The notes: a model not told the origin generated them from the letters alone. A stretch of 64,000 nt of DNA from Agarophyton chilense (GCA_030374765.1 JARGXX010000098.1:1054001-1118000); one strand, 5' to 3'; positions 41,401-54,400 are shown, numbered from the stretch's first letter. Numbers and translations: made by a program.

Positions 41401-44400
41401 GATAACCGTAAAGGGTTTTGTGGGGGCTACAGGAGGCTCAATAGCGTGACCATCAGGGATTCGTACCCGATACCTAGAATGAATGAGTGCATCGACTCCT
41501 TGGGAGATGCGCAGAGATTCACCACGTTGGATGCCAATTGAGGTTATTGGTAGGTACCCGTAGGTGAGGAAGATCGAGACAAAAATACCTTCACGTGCCA
41601 TGCAGGTTTGTTTCGCTTCACGCGGATGCCTTTCGGGTTACACAATGCTCCACTACCTTTCAAAGGGCGCTGGACATCATCCTTTCGAAGGTTAAATGGA
41701 CAAACGCCTTGGTATATATCGATGATGTAATCATCTATTTCAGTAACCCTCCTAGCTGAGGCGGAGGTGACGCTGAAGCTACGCAAATGCGTCTTCTTTA
41801 CCAGAACGGTTGAATACCTGGGACACATCGTAGGCCCTGGTACCCTAGAGGTTGCGCCGAACAACATTAGAGCCGTACAGGAGGTCATGTTGCCACGATC
41901 CCAGACAGACCTACGATCTTTTATAGGTATATGTAACGTCTATCGTCGCTTCGTGAAGGGATTCGCGAAAATAGCGGCTCCCCTCAACAAGAAGCTCCAA
42001 AAAGGTGAACCTGAACGGTTTGAGAATCTATCGAATAAAAAATGGATACCTTTGAGGAATTAAAACGATCACTGTTGTCGCCGCCAATCTTAGCGTTACC
42101 GAAAACAGGTCTACCATACACGCTGGATACAGATGCATCCCATGCCCAAATTGGTTTTTGTCTCATGCAGGAGCAGCACAACGGAGACAAATTGCATATA
42201 GGGTACTGGAGCCGCGCTATGAATGAGGCGGAGCAGAACTATACGGTAGCCGAGAAGGAATGCTTAGCAGTAGTGTGGAGCATGTTGATGCTCCGTCCAT
42301 ACCTTTATGGTGAGCGCTTTACGTTGTGCACGGACCACGACGCCTTAAGGTGGATCCTCGGACTCGCAGATGGGTCTGGTAGACTTGCCCGTTGGAGATT
42401 GAGACTGTCAGAGTTTGAATACGACGTACAGTACCGTTCAGGTATCAAGCACAACATAGCTGACGCTATGTCACGCTTAACCACCTCAGGGTTAGAGACA
42501 GAACCTGTGGACGATGATATCCCTTGCTTTTTGGTGTCATCAAACCAAAATGGTACAGGCGAACACCTAGAAGGATGTTGGGACTTACCTGAAGAAGGTG
42601 CCTTGCGGAACACGGACATGGCCGACATGGCAACGCAGATACTGACCCTAGAGGAAACGCACGTCATACCAGTAACCCGGGAGGAATCTCTACGAGAATA
42701 GGCCCAGGATGCGTACTGCAGAACCCTGGCGGACCAAATTGGTTTCAAAAGATCACCGTTCGATGTGGACCACAGTTGGCACATCGTGAGAAGGTCAACC
42801 TTGGATTGTAGCCTCCAAAACGTGGTTCCGAAGCCACTGCGCCCGCGAGTCTTGTATCTCGCGCACTACCCGCGACTATCGGGACACCCCGGTGCCACCA
42901 GGATGTATTACACCTTGAGGCAACAGTTCTATTGGCCTCATATGGCCCATGATGTCTGTACCTTTGTAGATCAATGCGAATCTTGTGTTCGTACCCGCGG
43001 TGGTATTCGAAGGCACCGAAAGTACCTCAAGCTGTTTTTAGCAGCGGGTCCACTGGGGTTTGTTGCGATAGACCTTCTAGGACCACTTCCCAAAACCAAG
43101 AACGGGTATCAACACATTCTAGTGATCACCGACAGGTTCTCGAAGCTCACAAGAGCGATACCTTTAAATGATACGAAGTCAACCACGCTGGCGATCGCGT
43201 TCCTCAACAATTGGGTCTACCCGTATGGTGCACCACTGTACCTACTTACCGATAATGGTTCAAACTTGGCATCGAAGTTCTTCAAAGCAGTCTGTAACCT
43301 CTTGGGTATCAAGCACTATTTCACTACTGCCTACCACCCGCAGACAAACGGACAGGTCGACCGCTTTAATCACACATTGGTATCAAGGCTACGACACTAT
43401 TCGAAAGAGCACCAAACTGGGTGGGATGAGCTGGTGCAACCGCTCACCTACTCCTATAACCTTCAGGTACACCGGTAAACGCAGACCTTTCCCTTTGATT
43501 TGATTCTTTCGCGACACACCGCAGGTATTGCAGTGCAGGGAGATCATACCACCAGCACTGCAGCTGGCACACTGACCCCTGCCTAATTCAAGCGAAATAC
43601 CCTTGTGAAGTTGAGGAGGGCTCTCAAACATGCAGAGAGCCGCCTCACTGCAGCCCAGAAGCGGTACAAGGCCGACTACGACCGTAGGGTAACCAAAGTG
43701 GTCTCGGTATCGTCGGGACAATATGTCTACATAGATAACCCACCTTCAGAAAAAAGACCACGACCGGGTGATGAAGCAAACGATGAAGCTATCGACAAAG
43801 ATATCAATTCGAAGCTTCTACCCAAATCAATGGGACTCTATAAGGTATTGAACGCATCCGACCACACCGTTACGGTTGACCAGGACGGAATACCGAATAC
43901 GATATCAATTGACCATGTTACGGTAGCACCTGAAACGGTTCAACATCGCATGGAGGAAGGCACCTCAGCCCGAGAGCCCAGAGCGGTAGCTCTGCGCACT
44001 CGACCCTCGGAGGACCCCACACCAATTGAGGTGAATGATGAATTACAACGGGATGATCCGGATTACATCCCTCTAACAGGGACGGAAATGGAACCTCACA
44101 CGGTAACAGCGGAAGCTCCCGACCCGGCTCCCACGCACGAGGCTCCCAACTCGTAACATATGAACCCTCGAGGTGGCGTTCCCCCGAAAGATCAGGACCA
44201 AACCTCAGAGAAGTTTCCCGTTGACAGTCTTTTGAACCACACGCGAACCTATAATGGTCTGAAGTACACCGTCAGATGGTATGGCTGGGGCTCAGAAGGG
44301 GACACCCTCGAACCCCCAGCCGCAATACGCCCACACTTCCGTATCAGGTATTGGCGCCGTCGCAAGGAGCCGATGCCTGCAGACCGTTAACCTTAGACCT

Positions 44401-45567
44401 TCATGGTACTCAGGCCTAAGGAAGGGGGAGAAAAGACGTCGTTTTCCGCAGAAGGTGGAGGCATATGTGTGTCAGATTACCTACAAGGGAGGACACGAAA
44501 GAACAACCAAATGTAACAGTAGAGGAGACAAGAAGAGACAACAATTCAATTTAAGAAGGACCTGTCGGTTTAGGAGCAATGGAATCAGGAGGACCCGTGT
44601 TATTGACCACCCACGGAGAAAAACTTGCAGAAATGCTAGGAGCCATCGACCTAGGAGATAGCGAAGGAGCGGTAGCCCCGCCACTGGGGAGAGGAGTCCA
44701 AACCAAAAGAAGATGAACGAAAGGAACCGCCGAAGCGGGTTTCAAAACCGCAGGGTTCAAGTTAGCACCTAGAAGGGGATCCGTCAAAGGACCAGATTGG
44801 CAACCTGACGGGTGGCCAGTTGGTACATGTCCAACTGGAACTAATTCCGGAACTCACCAAGTTCGTTCAGCGACTTCATGTATTGCGCATGGCGCGGCAG
44901 CAAACCTTCAAGGAGCTTCAATGCATCAAACACGGAGGTAGGCCCAGCCCTCTGAAAGTTGGTGACGCAAGCCTGGAGAATTTGAGCCAGCAAACCGACC
45001 ACGGCCGGAGAATCCATCATAGGTTGAGGCAGAGGACGAACAATACCCGCCAACAGAGGTCGAACCAGACCAGCAACCCACGAGGAGCTCGGTTGAGTAG
45101 GAGTCACACCCGTAGGGGTAAGCGACTTACGACCTTAATATAACGGCTCGGACGAGACGGGACCAGGTGGGACGACGCGCAGAGGGACCTAGGACGAAAA
45201 TGAAGTTTGAGCAACCGAGAAAGGTGCGATACCAACTTGGTTGAACAGTGGGCTATGCGGAAGCAGAATCGCAAGCACGCAGGGGCCCACTACCGAGAAG
45301 GTGTCCGCTAGCGCGCTATTGACACTGCATCGTTCTCATGACAGTCCCTACCTGAATGGTTGTCGCCCAATTCGTGCGCCGCCGTCGTCACTCGCACTCC
45401 CCAACCGACACTGGCACTGAGTTCTAAACCTCAAGGGATCGCGCGTCGCGCACCGTGAGCAACCGCCTGCGGATACCACTCCGATGCCCGCGCCGCTGTC
45501 GCTCGCTATACCTTTATGGTTTGATGGAAGGAGACACTGGGCGTGTCTCACGGGTAGGAAGGGGGTC

Positions 45568-46201
45568 TGGCGTATAGTGGTAGAAGGTCTGACCTTTGAG
45601 GTTGTCAATATACTACACTCACCCTGTAGATGATGAACGCGAGGGATCATCATCCATGCAGCTCCGGGCGAGCTACCATCTAGGTGTTTTCAGCCACGTG
45701 TAGTGTTCACATGTACCTTCCGGTTGAGTAATTGTTAGTAATATTAATTGTAATTATATGTATTTTAGTACAGTAGTTGAGTGGCCACCTGGCACTGTAG
45801 CCAGTGTTGGCCAGGTCTCTGACACTAGGTCAGAGACCGTGCCTTGCTGGCACCTCCCGGGTGATCTGGAGAGTGCAGTCCACTTCATATAGGGAACTGC
45901 ACCTCCCCCATCCTAATCTGATAAAGACAGGCATCACTTGGGTCACGACTATACCATTTGGTTCATGGTTTCTCAACTACCACACAGTCTTTCCCGCACG
46001 TCGACGCCTACCATCGTTTACCTACATGGTATAGGCTAGTCGCCCCGCCGTTTGCCCTTGCGGGTTTTCACGGTGCCCTGTTACCATCGAGGTTTACTAC
46101 ATCTACCTTCTAAGGTTGAGCGTCAACACGCTCCCTACGGTTGAGCGTCACTACGCTCCCGAGACAAGACAGTAGCATACCCCAGAGGTGATTGTACGAC
46201 A
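45568..46201 (+). repeat. Gypsy 3' LTR
   Basis: Starts TGGCGTATAGTG and ends GTACGACA, the same length as the 5' LTR, with the same internal hairpins (first at 45814-45838). It is preceded by a purine-rich tract and followed directly by the AAGAG target repeat. Confidence 0.92.
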
Positions 46202-47266
46202 AAGAGCAGTGCAGTGTTGAAGTCCAATTTCAATTCAGTTCCCTCCAAGTCCATACCAACGTTACATACTTTCATCCATGCACAAAGTGTGTGACGGAGT
46301 TACGAAAGCTTCTGATGGTCATTTATAGATTTCAAAAACTCAGAAACGCATGACCACCGTCATTCTTCTGTTTTTTGGTCATTTTCAGAGCCTCTGAAAA
46401 CGATAAATTGCCGTATATGTTCAAACCGATTTCGTGACATGATCTTTCCGAGCTGCAGAGATTCGATATATTTAGAAAACGTGTCTTTAGGCCAAAGAGA
46501 TCTTCTATTTGAAAACTCAAAGCGTGTCATAAACACCATTAAACCGAAAAACTTCAAAACGAAACCCCCTGTAGTCTGCTTTCAGCCTTTTTCTTCCAGC
46601 CGAGAGTTGGTGGATCGAACTATTTTTTCCAAATGAGCTACAGGAAACATCCACATGAAGAAATCGTATGGAGAGAGTCCCGAAGGTGCATGAATGGCGG
46701 AGATAAAATATCCAATAGGTCCCGTGACTTTTCATTGATGTATTTGCACTGGACCATTCAGAGTCAAGGATACATTTTTCGTTGTCCATTTCGTCCAATG
46801 AACATCCTCAAAGCTGTCTTGCGTGTCACTGTTTGTCACAGTAGGAGGGCTCAACGGATTCATTGTGTGACAGTGATCGCCATCCGTGACAGTATGCTGC
46901 TCTTCATTGTTCGAAACTTCATTAGTAATAGCAGCACCATTTATCTCCACGTTGAAATTTATGGGTTCTTAAGCAGTTTCCTGAACCATGGCATGATCGC
47001 CGGCTTTCACATTGCAAATTTTGAGAGTGCATACTTTGTTGAGACCAGGTAGCTGGAAGTTTACCGTGACAAAAGTGTGTCTCGGAATATTTTTGACAAC
47101 AACGTCCACTTTTGTAACACTTCCGCTGACCAGTTTCGTCTTCCATTGCATGCCAAAGAAGCGTTTACAGTCGCTCTCCGATATGATGAGACTTGCGCGG
47201 GTGTGTACTCTGTTTCCCACTACACGACGGGGATCCACAGATGATGACATATTTGATAAATTATGA
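46202..47266 (-). pseudogene. PiggyBac-like transposase, N-terminal part
   Basis: The minus-strand piece at 46360-46557 reads FFGLMVFMTRFEFSNRRSLW and IMSRNRFEHIRQFIVFRGSE, a clear match to the conserved N-terminal block of piggyBac transposases (MSRNRFE-x-IRRFLHF). Upstream pieces at 46517-46798 and 46969-47250 continue toward the N-terminus. The latter starts MSSSVDPRRVVGNRVHTRAS and is unassigned. Several frame changes are present. The gypsy target duplication AAGAG at 46202-46206 marks where it was split. Confidence 0.65.
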
Positions 47267-47456
47267 AAGAATGAAGTAAAGATGATCTTGTTTACAGGTT
47301 GTGGACGATCGTTCGTGATCTTTGAAGTTGACGCCAGAGAAGAAGAGAGTGTTGAAAACGTCTAGGCACAACAATTTAAGGAAATTGACAAAGTTTACAA
47401 AAATTATCGATGTTGTAATTCTGGCCTCATATGAGGGCAGTGGTCGTATAGACACT

Positions 47457-47919
47457 ACTGTCTGCAAACTCGGAGGATCAGTCTCACCTGAGGCCAGCTT
47501 GGCCTCATATGAGGCCAAAATTTCTCTTAAAAAGTAACTGAAATTCATTCAAGATATGAATTTTCAAATTTAGAGCAGAAAGCAAGAAAACAAAAATAAA
47601 AACCATATATCTTTATCATTGAGGAAAAGCCTCGGGAATATAGTCAAACAGGGATTTATTACTTTTCTTTAAAACGATATACTTTTTGTGTAGCAAACTT
47701 AAGTAGTCGCAAAAAAACATGTTGAAAAGAATATCTCTTTCATTCATATAGTAATGCATACTTAAAATCTTGAGGCCATCAAAGAAAGATTGTTTGGAAA
47801 TATGTTTCTTTTGTGCAGAGCTAGTAGATTGCATATATTGCTTAGTTACAAAAAAAATAAAAAATGGCCTCATATGAGACCAATTGACCTCACATGAGGC
47901 CATCGGTCGTATAGACACT
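47457..47919. mobile_element. Small non-autonomous relative of the 34.8-47.5 kb piggyBac-like element
   Basis: A 463-bp unit whose left end (ACTGTCTGCAAACTCGG) and right end (reverse AGTGTCTATACGACCG) match the neighbouring transposon's ends. TGGCCTCATATGAGGCCA palindromes lie inside both ends (47500-47517; 47865-47882 and 47885-47902). It starts at the base after the larger element ends. The interior is AT-rich, without transposase. Confidence 0.6.
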
Positions 47920-50900
47920 AGCGTGCATGAAATTATAGAATGTAATAGAGCCTCTTTATTGGGCAATCTACTCGATAGATTGACATGAAAAGTACTTTTC
48001 ATAGACGGAAGCGACAAAGTCCGGAGGGAGAATAGCGTATCCGATGGGCATGTAAGGCGAGTTTCGCATCGCGCGCGACCAATGGAAAAGTACCACGATG
48101 AGAAGACGAGACCACAGAATTAACCTGAGCTGACCGATAGAGGTAAACCACGGTTGAAAAAGCGCGGAGGGTCGCCAAAGGAAGAGCGGAGACTAAGGAA
48201 GGCTCGAATGACCGTCAGATTAGAGTAAGACAAGAGACGATCTCGCCAACGTGACACGAGAAATGCGCCGGCGGTACACCTATGGTCAGTGCTCAAGGCG
48301 CGCTTGAGTTTCCATCCTTAGTCGAAATAATTGCCACTCCGGCGCCAATGGTCAGCTCACGCTGCCTCGTACGCCCGCAGGTGATGACGACGCGACGTCC
48401 CGTCGCGCCCAATGGTACTGGAAGCAACTAAAAGTTCACGGCCCCTGGGTCAATCATGAGGCCATCTGGACTTCGCCGTGATGGTCGAATCGTAAGGAGG
48501 GAGACATGTGAAGGAGCAACGATAACAGTTGAGCTCTGTAAGCCGCCGGGACCTGAGGTGTCTCACAGACGCCAGGCGGACTGGCCGACCTCAACTGGGC
48601 TCATTTAGATTATTATTTTATTTCAATTAGTGTAATAAAATAGCATTACAGTGCCAGGGTGATCCCAGCGCCTCGCCATTACTATTTTCTTGGCTCGAGT
48701 GACGCTTCTATGTTAGAGTAAGGTAGGCACCGTTAAGATACTAAATTACCCCCTTTGGGACATTAGTTCCACAAATTGGTCTTCAAGCCATCGTTTCCGT
48801 AGCTCCAACCTGCAGGACTACGCAGTACAGGCCAGCCCATTGCACCAAGTACTCTTGGAGCGCCGCCGTCAAGGATACGAACCTTAGGACCCGTTCTACC
48901 ACGCTACCCCCGGTTGAGACCAGTACGCTGACCCACCAGTCATTGCGTTACAGAACGATATATTACTTTCTGCCAATATGTTTCCCACCTCTTCTTGAGT
49001 CCAAGATGGTGGAAGTGACTAAACTAGAATATTCTTGGTGAGTTCAACATGGCTTTCATACAACTAAGGGAGTGTTCTGTTGCATGTTTTCGTTGGAGAA
49101 TGCGGTGGCCTTCATGAAATGGGACATGTCCCGGACGGCAATGAACTGTCCGTTTCTCAGTCGTTTTCTTGTTCTCCAAAAGTTGGTGAAATTTTCACGG
49201 ACTAATACCTTTCAGCACTTGAACGGAGCTGTAGCAGGAGGAACAATTACATATGAGAAACTGATGGACGCATTTTCGGTTTCGGCAATTCGTTAGCTTC
49301 CAGGTGCACTCTTCTGTCGTTCGAAAAAATCTCTGATGACCAGCCGCTCTAAAATTACTGGTTCCAAGAAGTGAGAAACGAAATTTCAGTTCATCTAATT
49401 ATAAGAAGTTCGAGTATGGCCGTCTACATTTGACGTTTCTAGCAGAACTTGTGAGATGCACGGCGTCGAGCTGCCATCATCAAAGATTGTCTGCCAGCCA
49501 TTTCTTTGACCAGAATAACTCAGTAGTCGATTCCGAAATCGAGAAACATGGTCCGCATAAAGTGCATCTGTTTCTATTGAGAGTTAAAATGAGGTTTATG
49601 GTGTGGAAAGATGGGTCACTGAAGGAATATATCAGAACTGAAACGGGACATTTAAGTAGAACATAGGCCATCACATCTAGCTGACAGATGAAGTAGAAAG
49701 CGGGCATTCAGGTTCAGCTCTGAAACGATATCTGCTCGAGTGGAGAGGCCAGTCGGTGTTGTTCGTATGGCCTTGTACTAGCAATACGAGTACAACTGAA
49801 GTACAACCTTCGTCACGTGTGCGCCCAGCACAGCTGATTAGTTTACATGTTTCATTGGCATTATTTCTATTGGGGTAAATAGTTTAAATATGTTATCCTA
49901 CACTTTATAGCGGCGCGGCGATCTCGGCTTGCCGCTCATTAAATCTTCCCCAACCCGGTTTTGTGGCTTTAATTCTTTTTCGCTTTCACGTGTTGCTCGT
50001 CTCTTCGAAGGTTAGCCTCGTTACCTGTGGTAGACTCAGTCACTCCTCGTCTTAATGGAGAATAATCCCGCCTTTGGCGTGTGTCATTTGATACTTGTCG
50101 TCTTATCGACTTTGCTGAGGGGTGGTTCCTGTTTGTTTCCATTAGCTCAAGTGCCTTCTGTTTCGTTTGCTCTACTGGGCAGCCCTTCCATCTTTTTTCA
50201 TACCCTACTTTCGTGGCTGCCTACCCCCTTGAACCAATACTCGTGGCCCCAGTCTTTCCCATTCACTATCCACGCTTTTCGTGCCGGTTTGATTCGGATT
50301 TTCACCTCGCTCTCATCATGCATTCACGAAAACACTCCATTGATGTTCTACTCTCCTAAAGAGAAAGATTTCGAACGACTTCGTGTCACTTGGTCTTCCG
50401 AACTTGCACTACAACGATGGTTCCAATATTTTGACTTCGGGTCTTTTTCGACCGAATGTGCAGAATATCAAGCTGCATTTCTTAAATCTTCCTGATAAAA
50501 AAATTCACTGTATGCTCACAAATTACAGTAAATACGGAAGCTTGGTTCTTTGAACTGAATAGAGCTACTTACTTGGTCACCCTTCTCCATGCAGATAATC
50601 AAATAAAGCTGTAATTCTGACGCATTATAAAAAAGCGCAATAAAAAAGCAAGGAACCAATATAAAAAATCATTTTGCTCAAGCTATGCATCCAAAGCGAA
50701 TTTGTTGTTCAAGTGCAGTTCGAAACCAAAGTTGCAGAACATATTCCAAATGTTCATAGATATAATATAGGACTTCAACCAAATTCTTATAACGTTACAT
50801 TGGAGTTTCAATTCTATTTTCCCTCAATAATGTAAGATCGTGTCTTTTTTTTACGCTAAAATCCCAAAGATGAAATACCAGTTCATCAGATTTTTGAAAT

Positions 50901-51356
50901 GTCTACATACGTCTATCAATGTTTGTGAATGAGAATATAGTGAAATTTGTTTTTCCAACTTCCCAATCCTACCGAGCGACCTTTTTGTTTTTAGTCAATC
51001 AAGAAAAAGTTCACACCTATACATTAAACGTTTTTATCGTCCAATTTCGGCTGCATTTTTAAATACGCTAGTCCAAAGCAGCTAATATATTGAACAATTG
51101 CGATTATTATATTTTTTGTTCTATAAACCGCTAAACTGCATCACAAAAGATCTTACAAATATGCGTGCATCTCATTTTAAAAGTATTTCTCATATCATAC
51201 AATAAATACACAGCACAGAACCTTTTTTAACAGAATACAAGATGTTACGAAAATCAGTCGCATTAGTACCGATTGAAAACAGTAATATTTTTATGGCTAA
51301 ATGATACGGTTTGGGGATATCAGCTTAGAGATTTAGACTACCCCTGGGGTGACACT
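47920..51356. other. Intergenic and decayed sequence, no gene assigned
   Basis: 47920-48600 is GC-richer and non-coding. Near 48873-48911 (minus strand) two motifs resemble tRNA D- and T-arms. Open frames at 49072-49296, 49430-49666 and 50055-50495 have no recognisable protein. From 50500 to 51350 the sequence is strongly AT-rich with no structure seen. Confidence 0.4.
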
Positions 51357-51361
51357 ATCCT

Positions 51362-51449
51362 TGTGAGAGGAGGACTCTACCCGGACCTTTACTTCGAGCT
51401 CTTCTGTGCCTTTCCTAAGTACTGGAGATTTCTACTGTAATGTTTGGCA
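51362..51449 (-). repeat. Copia 3' LTR (88 bp)
   Basis: Plus orientation TGTGAGAGG...TGTTTGGCA. Nearly identical to 55906-55994 and bounded on the left by the target repeat ATCCT. Confidence 0.88.
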
Positions 51450-54400
51450 TTCAAAAAATGCGGCGCATCAAGGATTCGTGCTTGATGGTGTTTGACAGTC
51501 CCCGGTTGATGCGTCGCATTTGGTTGCGGTTTGGGGTGTACTTGGAGCTGTTCCCTTAGTTTTCGGAATCTATCTCGGTGGAGGGGTTTGGTAAATATGT
51601 CGGCCGTCATATCAATCGTCGGGATTCTGTTCAATGAAATGGCGCGGGAGGCGATGTGGTGTTGGAGGTGATGGTGTCTAAGGTCTATATGTTTTCGTCG
51701 TTTGGTTGGGGCTTGTTTTTCGGCAATTGGTAAAGCAGAATGGTTGTCGATATAATGTGGGGTTGGGTCTAGGTTCGTCAGTTGTGTGGCGTGTAGGATA
51801 TTGCGGAGCCATTGTGTGTGTTGGGTGGCACTGGTGGCGGCTATGTATTCGGCTTCGGTCGTGGATAGCGCACCAATGTTTTGCTGTTTGGAAAACCATG
51901 AAATCGGACTACCATTGATGAGGTGGACCGTTCCCGTAACTGACTTTCTGTTTTGTTCGTTGGAAAAGTCTGCGTCGCTGTAGACCGTAAGTGGTGCGGT
52001 AGTGCGATGATCGGAATGGTATCGTAGTCCATAGGTTTTGGTGCCTTTCAAGTACCGGAGAAGCGTCTTTAGGGATGGCCAGTAGTGTTGTTGGGGTTGC
52101 CACATATGTTGCGCTAGTCGATTGGTGGCATAGGTGATGTCTGGTCTGGTGCTGTCTGTGATGTACCTGATTTCCCCCAGGATCTGTCTGTATCTGGAGG
52201 TTTGTTCGGTTGATAGGAGCGGCGTTTTTGGGAGCCTGGCTAAGGCTTTTTGATTGTTGTAAGGGGTGGCCGTTGGGTTTCAGGTGCTCATGTTGGTTTG
52301 TTCGAGTAGTGCCTCGATGGAATCTGGTTGTGCGATGTGGACTGCTCCATCCGCAGCATATGTAATTGTCCAATTACGAAAGCGGGTCGGTCGTCCTAAT
52401 CGCTTGATTTTGTACTTCGTGAGTAGTTGCTTGTGAAGGGTATCGATGAGCTTCTGTGAGGATGCGAGGACTAAGAAGTCATCGATGGTGGTGCTGACGA
52501 TTGTGACGCCTTCTGGCGTGTGGCGTGTATAAAGGCACGGGTCGTGTTCTGAAGTTGTAAATTGCAGTTTGGTGAGGATTGCTTTCAGTCCGTGGTTATA
52601 ACAGTATGCGGCCGGTGGGGATCCGTATGAGTTGCCCATAAGCTGTGCGTATGGGCCGTCGTGTGGGTAAGTACCTTTGAAGCGTGGCATCTGCTTGACA
52701 TATATGGGTTTGCCGTGTTTGTATTCTTCATGTAAGTATGTCGATGTTATGTCAAAGTGCTCCAGTGGCATTTTGTGACGAGCGTGTAAGGCGATCAGCA
52801 TCCGTTGAGTCGTACGGTCGGCAGTATATGTGGTGGTGTGTTTGGGGTTGTAGTTAACGCCAGGTTTCATGAGGTCACCTCTGAGATTACATCTGGCTTT
52901 ACGTTGCACTATTTGGCCGTTCTCTGAGCGTTTGTACCGATATAACATCATAAGGGGTATTACTGCGTGTTTTGGTGGGATGAATGTTCTTGGAAGCCAT
53001 TTGATGCTGTTGTGTTGGTTGAGGTTGTCAAACTCTGTATCATGTGTCTTTTTCCACAGCTCGGCGTCGGGGTATTGTCGGGCTTGTGTGAGGTTGACGG
53101 GGGGGGAGTGTCTTGATGCTGATTGCGGTGGGCAGTGGTTGTCTTTGCATTGCTCTGGCCTTAAAGGCTGTGGTTGTAGTTGCCGTGGGGTCCTTGGTTT
53201 TGAGATACTGATGAAAGTCACTGGCCCGGATGCTCTGGTATTATTGGGTTCTGAGGTTTAGTACTACAATGTGCTTGAAGGATATGGGATACATGTACCT
53301 GGCTGGCTCGGCCCTCGATTCGAGTTTGCTCTTTGGTGCATATGTGGGTATTGTGCTGAGTTCGCCGAATATGAATATTTTTGCTATGGCTGGGGGTTCG
53401 CCGTACCACAATTGAAATGGAGATGTGTTGATTGCTGCATGATGAAGGAGATTATATTTAAAGACTGTGTCACGGGCGGCGTCTTGCCAGTATTGTTCGG
53501 GTAGTTTTGCAGTCGCTAATAGTGCACGGACCGAGTTCATGATCGTTCGGTTCATTCGCTCCGCTATGGAGTTTTCTTGTGGTTGATGGGGTGTTCGGAG
53601 GTGTAGTTGCACTTTATGCGTGTGATATAAGTTTTGCATTTTGGAGGATGTATACTCCTTTGCATTATCCGTTCGAAAGTATGTCAGAGGGTGTTTCATT
53701 CGGTGGCGTATGTGATGGAGTGTGTTGCTGACGTGCGTCGGTATGTCCTTGCGGTCCTTTATAAAATGTGCGAAGGTGAATCGACTGCGTGCACAAATGA
53801 GGAGAAGCATGTGGTTGTTGTCATGCGTAGACGTCGGTTTTACCGGACCACAAGTGTCTGAGCTGATGTATGCCCCAACTGGGTACGTGTGTATTGTCGG
53901 TTTGTGAGGTGCCGGGGCTTGTTGGGAATGGCGACAAGCGCTGCATGTGAATTTGATGTCATTGGGCAAGTGTTTGGGCATTGGACGGATCAGCTCTTGT
54001 TTGGCTGTCAGGCTGAGTTTAGCTGGGTGCGCATGAGTCATGCGGATGTGCCAAATGTGGGCTATCAATCGTTCGGGGGTCAGATTGTTATTCGACCGTG
54101 GGTTTGGGAGATGCCTAAGGGACTGTGTAGTGGCTTTAGTCCGGAGAGTGGGAATGGGTGGTGGTACTGTCCGTTGTATTTGGGTTGATGAGGCTCGTGT
54201 TATGGTTGCTTTGTGCTTCGTGGGGGTTGTTGTTGTGAGGGGGGATTTAGTTGCGACAGAAATCCGTGGTTTACGTGGTAGTGTTCTGGCTCTGGAGGCG
54301 TGGGTCGTGTCTAAATTATGCCCTTAAGTCGATATTGCGATGTGATCCTTGGTGCTCTTGCAATTATTTGTGGGGTTTGTTGGTGTGTGTCGATGATGTA

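Larger units (their letters stand above)
36429..46201 (+). mobile_element. Ty3/gypsy retrotransposon with chromodomain-like end, broken (several breaks)
   Basis: Complete outer structure: 634-bp LTRs (36429-37062, 45568-46201) flanked by a perfect AAGAG duplication (36424-36428, 46202-46206). Parts in order: primer site TGGTCTCCCGAC at 37066; leader ORF 37138-37650; a 716-bp segment (37688-38403) that may be an insertion; gag ~38600-40010; protease with LDTGAGPNV (40120-40626); reverse transcriptase ~40684-42060; RNase H with LDTDASHAQIG (42042-42701); integrase with H-H-C-C zinc region and TAYHPQTNGQVD (42765-43480 and on). A chromodomain-like LKYTVRWYGWGSEGDTLEPP is at 44230-44330. Then ~1.2 kb non-coding and a purine tract (45551-45565). 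By eye the LTRs differ at about 13 of the first 230 bases, suggesting moderate age. Confidence 0.9.
34815..47456 (-). mobile_element. PiggyBac-like DNA transposon split by a gypsy insertion
   Basis: The left end AGTGTCTACACGCCCGG (34815 on) and the right end, read in reverse AGTGTCTATACGACCAC (to 47456), form terminal inverted repeats. 18-bp palindromes TGGCCTCATATGAGGCCA lie just inside (34858-34875; variant 47422-47439). The transposase is on the minus strand in two parts, about 46330-47270 and 35525-36420, separated by the gypsy at 36429-46201. Without the gypsy and one target copy the transposon is about 2.86 kb. The flank is not an obvious TTAA. Confidence 0.75.

Noticed and set aside
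42901-42960. CCTCATATGGCCCA inside gypsy integrase as another palindromic transposon repeat
   Set aside because: Only part of the 18-bp palindrome and inside conserved integrase coding; a coincidence.
44481-45107. Minus-strand frames between chromodomain and gypsy 3' LTR
   Set aside because: Proline/leucine-rich, no known domain, inside the 3' non-coding part of a retroelement; treated as chance.
50055-50495. 146-residue plus-strand frame
   Set aside because: Two overlapping frames are open at once in T/C-rich sequence, with no domain or neighbouring gene signals; probably non-coding.
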